Shown here piece after piece: positions 1 through 6,050 of a stretch of 6,954 bases of DNA; within the stretch, counting starts at the first letter, position 1, and each line of letters begins with the position of its first letter. Made by a program: the position numbers and the translations under genes. Source of the DNA: CAYVMN01 sp043808585 (GTDB lineage Bacteria; Desulfobacterota; DSM-4660; Desulfatiglandales; Desulfatiglandaceae); assembly GCA_043808585.1 (NCBI GenBank), contig JAZDES010000182.1:1-6954 (forward strand). Direction: 5' to 3'. The notes beneath the pieces were generated by a model. That model was given only the letters and a program-made list of their open reading frames with translations. It was not told where the DNA came from and ran no database searches.

Positions 1-243
1 CCAAATTCTTCACAGCCTGTGGCACGCCCCCTTACCTTTAAATACAGTCTCTGCCAGGCAGGGGAGAGGGCTCTTCATAGGGACATCCTCTTATGGGGCT
101 GTTCCGTAACGAGGTTCAAGACCTCACTGCCGTTCTTTGAAATGATGCCGTCCTTTACGTCCTTTGGAAAAAAGACCCTCGCGGTCTTCTGCTTTTCTTT
201 TAAAGTGTTACGAAACTCCAAAGTTCTCTGCAACGACCACCAA

Positions 244-293
244 TGATTCCCGCAAAAGCGGCAATCCAGTAATCTCGCTTTGCGGGAGTGACG
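244..293. repeat. REP/MITE-like palindromic repeat, decayed copy
   Basis: TCCCGCAAA at 248-256 is the perfect reverse complement of TTTGCGGGA at 279-287. With one bulged A the stem extends inward through GCG (258-260) and CGC (276-278), giving about 12 paired positions around a 15-nt loop. The left half reads like the widespread extragenic palindrome whose consensus is roughly ATTCCCGCGAAAGCGGGAATCC, and the right half ends in GGGAGTGAC, like the usual GGGAATGAC edge. Substitutions in both halves suggest an old copy. No transposase is nearby, so any mobility would have been supplied in trans. Family membership is from memory of such repeats; the hairpin itself is seen directly. Confidence 0.65.
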
Positions 294-384
294 GTCACGG
301 AGACTTCTTACAAAACCGTCAAAGTTGAATATACAACCTAAGGGAGTCCAGTGCAAATGGCATTGCGCCTCACTTTCAAAACAT

Positions 385-412
385 TTGTCTTTTGCTGTCA
401 AGTGTGTACTAT
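385..412 (+). promoter_or_regulatory. Weak candidate sigma-70 promoter for the binding-protein gene
   Basis: TTGTCT (385-390) and TACTAT (407-412) are separated by 16 bp, each matching 4 of 6 consensus positions. Transcription would start near 419, leaving a leader of about 27 nt before the ATG at 446, just long enough to include the GGGAG ribosome binding site at 434-438. The match is weak and could be chance. Confidence 0.27.
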
Positions 413-445
413 GTGGCCCAGACAATCCGAAAAGGGAGAGCTCCC

Positions 446-1642
446 ATGAGGAATATGGTCACCAACCTGTCAATAACCTTTGTCTTATTGATTACAGCAC
501 TTTTTTCCCCAACCCCTGCCCTAGCCGAAGGGATCAAGGTGGGCGTAATCCTACCCTTAACAGGAAAGCTCGCACCCATAGGAAAGATCGAAAGGGACTC
601 ATTCCTGATGGCGATGGAGGAGATTAACGCTGCAGGCGGCATCCGTGGCAGGACGATCGATCTGATCCTCGAGGATACCGCCTCAAGGCCCGAGATGGGG
701 CGTTTGGCCATCAAGAAATTGGTCTCTAAGGATAAGGCCATTGTGGTGGGCGGGGGCTGCTCTTCGCCTGTAACCTATGAGGTCGCGGCATTGGCCCAGG
801 AAGAGAAGATCCCATTCGTCATAAATACCGCCTCCGCAGACAAGATCACAGAAGAGGGATGGAAATATGTCTTCAGACTCAACCCGCCGGCAAGCGAGTA
901 TACCAGGACCCTTGCCCTATTCCTTAAAGAGGTGGCCCGTGTCAAGACTGCGGCCGTCCTCTTTGAGGATGGTCCCTTTGGGCGGTTCGGGCTGAAGAGG
1001 TTTCTAAGGATGTGCAAGAGATCGGATCTTAAGGTGCTGATCAAAAGGGGTTATGAGCCGGAGATGCCGGAATTCAAATCATTTCTGATGGGGGTCGCAA
1101 ATAAAAAGCCTGATCTTGTTTACCTAGCATCTCACGCGGCAGAGACTTCGATGATTATGCACCAGGCCATGGAGCTCGATTTCAATCCCGGGCTTTTTGT
1201 CTGGCACCCCCCCGGACTCACAATACCAGAGTCATTTGAATATGCAGGATCGGCATCGGAATACATCTTTACCCTTGCCCTATGGTCCCCGTACCTTCCC
1301 TACCCCGGAGCCAAAGAGTATTATAAAAAGTTCTTTGAGAGATTCAACTCATCCCCCGACTACCACGGAGCCGAGGCCTATTCAGCAATGTATGTCATCG
1401 CCGATGCCCTCAAGCGAACCAGGTCCCTGGCCCCTGGGGACGTCAGGGACGCGCTGGCAGGGACCAACATGATGACGGTATTTGGACCGGTTAAATTCAC
1501 CTCATACGGGAAAAAGACCCAGCAGAACCTTCTCCCCACCCTGGTACTCCAGAGGTTAAGAGGGAGATTCGAGGTAGTCTGGCCCAGGGGATTGGCTGCG
1601 ATGGAGTATATATACCCTGTGCCCAAGTGGAAAGAGCGTTAG
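446..1642 (+). CDS. Periplasmic ABC-transporter substrate-binding protein, LivK/branched-chain amino acid type (Peripla_BP_6)
   Basis: This 398-residue protein is a type I periplasmic binding protein. Such proteins capture amino acids, amides, urea or aromatic acids outside the inner membrane and hand them to a LivHMGF-type ABC permease. Residues 1-27 form a Sec signal peptide with a hydrophobic core and an ALA-EG cleavage site; no lipobox cysteine is present, so the mature protein should be soluble. The mature start (KVGVILPLTGKLAPIGK, 31-47) and the AMEEINAAGGIRGR segment (56-69) are hallmarks of the family. The likely ligand-contact loops are GGGCSSPVT (102-110) and NTASAD (127-132). The ATG at 446 is chosen because GGGAG (434-438) lies 7 nt upstream and the signal peptide begins there; an in-frame upstream start at 392 would add 18 unlike residues. 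No permease or ATPase gene is adjacent. The ligand cannot be read from sequence. The gene converges on the transporter gene, with 18 bp between stop codons and no terminator seen. Confidence 0.93.
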   Translation: MRNMVTNLSITFVLLITALFSPTPALAEGIKVGVILPLTGKLAPIGKIERDSFLMAMEEINAAGGIRGRTIDLILEDTASRPEMGRLAIKKLVSKDKAIVVGGGCSSPVTYEVAALAQEEKIPFVINTASADKITEEGWKYVFRLNPPASEYTRTLALFLKEVARVKTAAVLFEDGPFGRFGLKRFLRMCKRSDLKVLIKRGYEPEMPEFKSFLMGVANKKPDLVYLASHAAETSMIMHQAMELDFNPGLFVWHPPGLTIPESFEYAGSASEYIFTLALWSPYLPYPGAKEYYKKFFERFNSSPDYHGAEAYSAMYVIADALKRTRSLAPGDVRDALAGTNMMTVFGPVKFTSYGKKTQQNLLPTLVLQRLRGRFEVVWPRGLAAMEYIYPVPKWKER

Positions 1643-1660
1643 ATAGAGAAAAACCACGAA

Positions 1661-2905
1661 TCAATAAATCATTCCTACCAGGGCCCCGGTCATACACGTA
1701 GCAATGGTCCCGCCCACAATGGATTTGAGGCCCAGGCCCACAATTTCATCCGTCCTTTCTCTTGCCATTGCCCCAAGACCGCCAATCATTATCCCGAGGG
1801 ATCCAAAATTGGCAAAACCGCACATGGCGTAAATAATAATCAGACGGCTCCTCTCGGATAGGGCGCCCTCCGGCAGTGCGGCCAAATTAATGTATGCGAG
1901 GAATTCGTTGAGGACGGTCTTGGTCCCCATGAGCTCGCCCGTAATTAATACCTCTGAGCTGGGGATGCCCATTAGCCAGGTGACAGGTGCCATTAGGTAA
2001 CCCACGAGCCCCTGAAAGGTGATCGGCCTGCCCAAGAAATCAGGCAGCACTCCCAAAAGGAGATTTAGGAGGTGGACAAGGGCGACAAAGACCACCAGCA
2101 TGGCGATGATGCTGATAAGGAGTTTTATCCCCCCCAGGGTGCCGCGGGTAATGGCATCCATTGAACTGTTTGCCTCGCTTGGTATTTCCACCTCTTGCGC
2201 CGAAGGGTCACCCGTTTCCGGGATCATCAGTTTGGAAACGGTCACTGCGGCCGGTGCGCTTATTATCGATGCGATGAGCAGGTGCCCCATGACCCCGGGG
2301 ATAACCTTGCTCAGGATTACGGCATAGAGCACCATCACTGTCCCTGCTATGGTCGCCATGCCAGAGGTCATAATGGTGAAGAGCTCGCTTCTCGAAATCC
2401 TTAGGAGGTAAGGCCTTACCAGAAGCGGGGCTTCAACCATGCCGACGAATACGTTAACTGCTGTACCAAGTCCCTCGACTCCGCCTATGCCCATGGTCCT
2501 CTTCAAGACCCAGGCGAAGCCTCGAACAATGACAGGGATTATTCTCCAGTAAAAGAAAAGGGAGGAAAGCGCGCTGATTACCAGTACCAGTGGGAGCCCC
2601 CGAAACGCCAATATATAACTCGCACCCGGTATCTTTTCATCAAATGGAAGCGTAGCCCCTCCAAGGTATCCAAAGACAAATCCCGTCCCTGCCCGTGTTG
2701 ACTCCTCCACGGCCTGGACCGCCTTGTTTAACCAGAGGAAGGCCTGCTGGGTCCCAGGGAGCTTGAGAAGCAACAGGGCTAGGCCTATCTGGAGGCCGAG
2801 GCCTGTAAGGAGGGTCCTGATACTTATGTCTCTTCGTCTCTCAGAAAAGAGCCATGCGAGGAGGGCGAGGGCAAGAAGCCCTAAGAAACTCTGTAATCTT
2901 AGCAA
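1661..2905 (-). CDS. Concentrative nucleoside transporter, NupC/CNT family
   Basis: This 414-residue inner-membrane protein should import nucleosides by symport with Na+ or H+. It has the usual CNT length and layout: an N-terminal membrane helix followed by RRRDISIR (23-30), a gate-like region, then transport-domain segments. Family signatures are clear. NVFVGMVEAPLLVRPYL (151-167) is the hairpin-1 substrate and cation site. G327-T-K329-x3-N333-E334-F335-L-A-Y338 fits the CNT signature G-x-K-x3-NEFVA-Y/F/M. GFANFGS (363-369) carries the Phe, Asn and Ser that bind the ribose in Vibrio cholerae CNT. The usual GQTE is GMVE here (155-158), which resembles the GM pair of purine-preferring human CNT2. 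N151 and V154, matching cation-site residues of the Vibrio protein, are kept, but the ion is not settled. The start is TTG: an in-frame stop lies six codons upstream (2921-2923) and a GGAGT lies 8 nt away. The gene is divergent from the flavoenzyme gene. Confidence 0.93.
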   Translation of the reverse strand: MLRLQSFLGLLALALLAWLFSERRRDISIRTLLTGLGLQIGLALLLLKLPGTQQAFLWLNKAVQAVEESTRAGTGFVFGYLGGATLPFDEKIPGASYILAFRGLPLVLVISALSSLFFYWRIIPVIVRGFAWVLKRTMGIGGVEGLGTAVNVFVGMVEAPLLVRPYLLRISRSELFTIMTSGMATIAGTVMVLYAVILSKVIPGVMGHLLIASIISAPAAVTVSKLMIPETGDPSAQEVEIPSEANSSMDAITRGTLGGIKLLISIIAMLVVFVALVHLLNLLLGVLPDFLGRPITFQGLVGYLMAPVTWLMGIPSSEVLITGELMGTKTVLNEFLAYINLAALPEGALSERSRLIIIYAMCGFANFGSLGIMIGGLGAMARERTDEIVGLGLKSIVGGTIATCMTGALVGMIY

Positions 2906-2913
2906 AACGATCG

Positions 2914-2918
2914 ACTCC
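2914..2918 (-). promoter_or_regulatory. Ribosome binding site deciding the TTG start of the nucleoside transporter
   Basis: On the minus strand GGAGT lies 8 nt before the TTG at 2905-2903. An in-frame stop codon at 2923-2921 rules out any start much further upstream, and the residues following the TTG match the usual N-terminus of CNT proteins. The uncommon initiator may lower translation. Confidence 0.7.
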
Positions 2919-2968
2919 GCTTACGGGATTATCTCCGGCGCCACCATCCAGGCAACAGTCCGTCAGAA

Positions 2969-2998
2969 ATGATATCAGAAGCCCATTTTTGGGGTCAA
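2969..2998 (-). promoter_or_regulatory. Sigma-70-type promoter for the nucleoside transporter
   Basis: On the minus strand TTGACC (2998-2993, 5 of 6 matches) is followed after 18 bp by TATCAT (2974-2969, 5 of 6 matches). Transcription would begin near 2962 and give a leader of about 57 nt. The 8-bp palindrome TGATATCA (2970-2977) overlaps the -10 box, and TCAGAA occurs twice 12 bp apart on the plus strand (2963-2968 and 2975-2980), so a regulator could bind here. That last point is inference. Confidence 0.6.
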
Positions 2999-3045
2999 TG
3001 AAATTGCACCCATATTGCCTCCTAAAAGGGCCAGGGACTTTTTGT

Positions 3046-3074
3046 TTGACAAAGGTTGACCACATTTCTATATT
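3046..3074 (+). promoter_or_regulatory. Strong sigma-70-type promoter for the flavoenzyme gene
   Basis: A perfect -35 box TTGACA (3046-3051) is separated by exactly 17 bp from TATATT (3069-3074), which matches 5 of 6 consensus -10 positions. The start point would be near 3081, leaving about 30 nt before the GTG at 3112. A second TTGACC at 3056-3061 repeats the -35-like motif 10 bp downstream. This is the best promoter in the window and faces away from the transporter promoter. Confidence 0.72.
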
Positions 3075-3098
3075 TCTTTGCCCAAAAGCACGCGCGGC

Positions 3099-3103
3099 AG
3101 GAG
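3099..3103 (+). promoter_or_regulatory. Ribosome binding site deciding the GTG start of the flavoenzyme
   Basis: AGGAG lies 8 nt before the GTG at 3112-3114. The reading frame stays open upstream as far as an ATG at 2854, but that start would overlap the divergent transporter gene, lie upstream of the promoter, and add 86 residues with no resemblance to the family. Homology begins with KHLFSPFAIKG, right after the GTG. Confidence 0.8.
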
Positions 3104-3111
3104 AGCATTCT

Positions 3112-5028
3112 GTGAAACACCTATTTTCCCCATTTGCTATCAAGGGGTGCAAGCTTGAGAACAGGATTGTTATGCCAGGCCTCGCCTCCTTCCTTATAGA
3201 GGACGACGGCTCCATAACCGATAAGGCCATTGAACATTACAGGCTGAGGGCCGCCGGCGGACCGGCTATGGTCATTGTGGAGGCATGTGCTGTATCTGAG
3301 GAGGGAATTGTGTCCCCTCATCAGGCCAGGATATACCACGATCGATTCATAGGGGGCCTCTCTAAAATAGCAAGGGTAATGAAGTCAGAGGGCTCGGTCC
3401 CCGCAGTTCAGATCCATCACGGGGGCAGGCAGACATCATCCAAAGTAATAGGACGGAAACCCCTGGCCCCCTCCCCTCTCCCCTGCCCAACCATCCGGGG
3501 AGACGTGGAGCCCCTTACCATTGATGCCATCCATGATCTGGTCAAAAAATTTGGAGATGCAGCAGACAGGGCGGTTGAGGCCGGTTTTGAGTTGATAGAG
3601 ATCCACGGGGCCCACGGATACTTGATCAATCAGTTTCTGTCGAGATTTTCCAATATCCGGGAGGACGGGTATGGTGGAGATGTCATCGGAAGGACCAGGT
3701 TTGCCTCGGAGATTGTGAGAGAGATAAGAAACAGGGTCGGGAAGGACTTCCCCTTGTCTTTCAAGATCAGTGCCCAGGAATTTGTAAAGAACGGTCTCAC
3801 AGTGGATGAGAGTATCCAGATCCTGAGGATCATCCTGGATGATGGCATTGATGTGGTCCAGGTCTCAGCGGGCAACGACGCCACTCCTGAGTGGATCTGC
3901 CAGCCCATGTTTATGGAAAAGGCATGCCTTGCCGATTCGGCCCAAAGGATCAAAGAGGCATTGAGCGTCCCGGTAATGGCGGTGGGGAGGATTAACGACC
4001 CCTTCATCGCCAACGAGATCATTGAAAAGGGAAAGGCAGACCTGGTGTGCATAGGCAGAGGGCTTCTGGCAGATCCTGAAATGCCCATCAAGGCCAAGGA
4101 GGGCCGCCCTGAGGACATAAGGATTTGTATCGCCTGCAACACATGTATGGAGTCTATCTTTCGAAAGGGACGCGTAGAATGTCTGGTCAACCCGGCCCTG
4201 GGTAGAGAAAAGGAGATGGGCTTTCACCCTGTAGAAAGACCCAAGAGGGTCATGGTGATCGGTGCTGGTCCGGGCGGACTGAATGTGGCATGGGTGGCCG
4301 CAAGGAGGGGTCACGACGTCTCGCTCTTTGAAAAGCAGGGGGTCATTGGAGGGCAACTGGTATTGGGAAGCGTTACCAGTTACAAGAAGGAACTCCTGAC
4401 TCTGATCCGATTCCAGGAGAGGCAGATCGAGAGGTTTGGGGTAAAATGCCACTTCAACCGCGAGGTCACAGTGGATACTGTCAAGGCCTACGATCCGGAT
4501 GTGGTGATTGTGGCGACCGGCTCTCTACCTTCCCTTCCTCCTGTTGACGGTATTGACAAGCCGATTGTCGTGACTTTCACAGAAGTGTTAAACGTAGAGC
4601 AGACAATCCGGATGAAGGTTGTTGTGGTAGGCGGGGGGGCAACCGGTTGCGAAGTGGCCCTTCATTTACTGGAGAACGGATGCCCGGTCACGATCGTAGA
4701 GATACTCCCCGAAATTGCCAAGCGGCTTGAAACCATCACCAGGAAGCTCCTTCTGAAGAAGCTGAAAGAGAGTAATGCGGAGATCATGACCGGGTCCAGG
4801 CTGCTGAGGGTCGAAGATAACGGAGTAGTTATCCTCAGACAGGACAAGAAAGAGGTGTTCGTCGAGGCCGAAAAGGTTGTTATTGCGGCCGGATCGCGTC
4901 CGGATAATAGGCTCTTTGATCAGATCAAATCCATGGGATATGACGTCTATCAGGTCGGCGACTGCCTGGAACCCAGAAGCGCCAAGGCTGCCATCTATGA
5001 GGGGGCGGTATTGGGACGCTCCATTTAG
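3112..5028 (+). CDS. NAD(P)H:flavin oxidoreductase, FadH/2-enoate reductase family (FMN, FAD, [4Fe-4S])
   Basis: This 638-residue cytoplasmic enzyme is built like 2,4-dienoyl-CoA reductase, 2-enoate reductase and trimethylamine dehydrogenase. Electrons pass from NAD(P)H through FAD and an iron-sulfur cluster to FMN, which reduces a C=C bond. Residues 1 to about 335 form the Old Yellow Enzyme TIM barrel, with QIHHGGR (100-106) and EIHGAHGYLINQFLS (163-177); Y170 aligns with the FadH proton donor Tyr166. Cluster ligands are C339, C342, C345 and C357. An FAD-binding GAGPGG (384-389) is followed by a second Rossmann motif GGGATG (507-512) whose beta-2 strand ends in E530, suggesting NADH rather than NADPH. 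VGDC (615-618) is the C-terminal FAD motif. The FadH active-site His252 has no clear counterpart: the segment reads SAGNDATPEW (252-261). The substrate is therefore open; an unsaturated acyl-CoA or acid is most likely. It has its own strong promoter and converges on the RmlD-like gene, 32 bp apart. Confidence 0.93.
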   Translation: MKHLFSPFAIKGCKLENRIVMPGLASFLIEDDGSITDKAIEHYRLRAAGGPAMVIVEACAVSEEGIVSPHQARIYHDRFIGGLSKIARVMKSEGSVPAVQIHHGGRQTSSKVIGRKPLAPSPLPCPTIRGDVEPLTIDAIHDLVKKFGDAADRAVEAGFELIEIHGAHGYLINQFLSRFSNIREDGYGGDVIGRTRFASEIVREIRNRVGKDFPLSFKISAQEFVKNGLTVDESIQILRIILDDGIDVVQVSAGNDATPEWICQPMFMEKACLADSAQRIKEALSVPVMAVGRINDPFIANEIIEKGKADLVCIGRGLLADPEMPIKAKEGRPEDIRICIACNTCMESIFRKGRVECLVNPALGREKEMGFHPVERPKRVMVIGAGPGGLNVAWVAARRGHDVSLFEKQGVIGGQLVLGSVTSYKKELLTLIRFQERQIERFGVKCHFNREVTVDTVKAYDPDVVIVATGSLPSLPPVDGIDKPIVVTFTEVLNVEQTIRMKVVVVGGGATGCEVALHLLENGCPVTIVEILPEIAKRLETITRKLLLKKLKESNAEIMTGSRLLRVEDNGVVILRQDKKEVFVEAEKVVIAAGSRPDNRLFDQIKSMGYDVYQVGDCLEPRSAKAAIYEGAVLGRSI

Positions 5029-5060
5029 CCCTCCGCCCCTTGCTTAAGGCCAGCTGTCTG

Positions 5061-5945
5061 TCACGCCTTTTTCGTCCTGGCCTCTTTGATCAGTTCTTTA
5101 CCGTATTGGTCAAGAAAAATGTCCAGGTCACCCTTCCAGTTGGGCATGATACTGATCCCCTGCTTTTTTGCCAGCCTGTTCTCCAGCAGACAGTTGGCCG
5201 GGCTCCTCGGTCCTTCCTGGTCTCTTATGCTACAAGGCTCAAGAGTGGCCTTTATGCCTAATTTATCAAGAACATACGTGGCACACTCAAATCGACTGCA
5301 ATAACCTTCCGCTGTAACGTGATACGTTCCTCTCGCATTTTTCTCTATTAGCTCCTTGATCTGTAAGGCAAGCCTGTGGGTCCAGGTTGGAGAGCCATAC
5401 TGGTCGTGTGGGACCCTTATCGGTTTTTGTTTTTTTTGAAGGGCCTTCGTCACGATGGACTTGATGAAGTTTTCTCGATTTAAACCGTAAAGCCATCCAC
5501 TCCTGACAATAATATAATCCGGTGCATTTCCGCGGACAGCCAATTCACTTTCAACCTTGCTTCTTCCGTAGGCGGAAAGAGGACTTGTCGTGTCATCCTC
5601 AAAATAGGGCTGAGGCATCATTTTTTGTCCATCAAAGACATGGTCACACGAAATATGAACCAACACACACTCAAACCTCGCCGAACACTGGGCCAGGTTT
5701 CTTGGCCCTTCCACATTTATCTTACGGACGGAAAAATCCTCAGTCTCACAGGCTTGCATATCGGTAAATCCCACGCAGTTGAGGACCACCCCGGGACGGA
5801 CCCCGTGGAGGCACTCAATGACCCCGTCCCAGCTCGTAATGTCCAGCTTTTTCCTGATTGGGTTTATGATCTCATGTTCCTGATCAAGCACAACCCTGCA
5901 TTCGCTGCCCAGCCCGCCGGTACTCCCTGCAATGAGTATTTTCAT
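5061..5945 (-). CDS. RmlD-like NAD(P)-dependent sugar-nucleotide reductase/epimerase (extended SDR)
   Basis: This 294-residue cytoplasmic protein has the length and motif order of dTDP-4-dehydrorhamnose reductase (RmlD/RfbD), which makes dTDP-L-rhamnose for cell-surface polysaccharide. The cofactor loop is GSTGGLG (7-13). L34-D35-I36 marks the next beta strand. NCVGFTDMQACE (56-67) replaces the usual NAAAYTxVDxAE. The catalytic Y126-x3-K130 pair is in AYGRSK, and RSGWLYG (148-154) and DQYGSPTW (181-188) are typical. The expected STDYVFDG reads SCDHVFDG (99-106), so the catalytic Thr/Ser position is C100 and the substrate-contact Tyr is H102. The function may differ from rhamnose synthesis, and no rmlA, rmlB or rmlC lies beside it. 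ATG start with GGAGGG (5954-5959) 8 nt upstream. The assignment to the RmlD superfamily is firm; the exact substrate is not. Confidence 0.88.
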   Translation of the reverse strand: MKILIAGSTGGLGSECRVVLDQEHEIINPIRKKLDITSWDGVIECLHGVRPGVVLNCVGFTDMQACETEDFSVRKINVEGPRNLAQCSARFECVLVHISCDHVFDGQKMMPQPYFEDDTTSPLSAYGRSKVESELAVRGNAPDYIIVRSGWLYGLNRENFIKSIVTKALQKKQKPIRVPHDQYGSPTWTHRLALQIKELIEKNARGTYHVTAEGYCSRFECATYVLDKLGIKATLEPCSIRDQEGPRSPANCLLENRLAKKQGISIMPNWKGDLDIFLDQYGKELIKEARTKKA

Positions 5946-5993
5946 GTTAACAACCCTCCAATTTCTTTCTCTCAGAACAATCTATTTTCACTT

Positions 5994-6026
5994 TAAGATA
6001 AAAAAGTCAAGAAAATCTTTATCTTA
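5994..6026. repeat. 9-bp inverted repeat, possible operator upstream of the RmlD-like gene
   Basis: TAAGATAAA (5994-6002) and TTTATCTTA (6018-6026) are perfect reverse complements, separated by 15 nt and lying 49-81 bp upstream of the RmlD-like start codon. The right arm overlaps the candidate -10 box of that gene. There is no T-run suited to a terminator. An operator is one reading; chance in AT-rich DNA is another. Confidence 0.45.
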
Positions 6027-6050
6027 TGACAAAAATCTTGTGTAGTTCAA
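6021..6050 (-). promoter_or_regulatory. Weak candidate promoter for the RmlD-like gene
   Basis: On the minus strand TTGAAC (6050-6045) is followed after 18 bp by TAAGAT (6026-6021); each box matches 4 of 6 positions. The -10 box sits inside the right arm of the inverted repeat at 5994-6026. A separate TTGACT (6010-6005) has no good -10 box at normal spacing. Low confidence. Confidence 0.25.

Larger units (their letters stand above)
1..445. other. Intergenic region with no convincing gene
   Basis: This stretch upstream of the binding-protein gene has short open frames on both strands, but none has a good ribosome binding site or a recognisable product. The longest minus-strand frame (75-425) runs straight through the palindromic repeat at 244-293, which argues against it being a gene. 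Its distal part (about 230 down to 75) reads smoothly with no low-complexity bias and might be a gene remnant, but I do not recognise it. Other contents are a sigma-54-like but mis-spaced box at 20-36, a small inverted repeat at 111-125 (GAGGT, 5-nt loop, ACCTC), two similar motifs at 208-225 and 308-326, and a weak candidate promoter at 385-412. An unannotated small RNA cannot be excluded from sequence alone. Confidence 0.6.

Noticed and set aside
51..61. Palindrome CTGCCAGGCAG near the left edge
   Set aside because: Short and isolated, with a 1-nt centre; likely by chance and not tied to any gene or promoter.
392..445. Start of the binding protein at the in-frame ATG at 392
   Set aside because: It would put 18 extra residues ahead of a complete signal peptide, whereas the ATG at 446 has GGGAG 7 nt upstream.
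2019..2404. Plus-strand open frames opposite the transporter gene
   Set aside because: The minus strand encodes all the diagnostic CNT motifs; the plus-strand products resemble nothing and are shadows.
2854..3111. N-terminal extension of the flavoenzyme to an upstream ATG at 2854
   Set aside because: It would overlap the divergent transporter gene, precede the strong promoter, lack a ribosome binding site, and add residues unlike the family; the GTG at 3112 has AGGAG at the right distance.
3630..4452. Long minus-strand open frames opposite the flavoenzyme (3630-4190 and 3865-4452)
   Set aside because: They lie antisense to strongly supported coding sequence, show no family resemblance and have no ribosome binding site worth noting; shadows of GC-rich codons.
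5046..5072. Rho-independent terminator after the flavoenzyme gene
   Set aside because: AAGGC pairs with GCCTT followed by more T residues, but the stem is only 5 bp with a 14-nt loop, and it lies partly within the facing gene; too weak to call.
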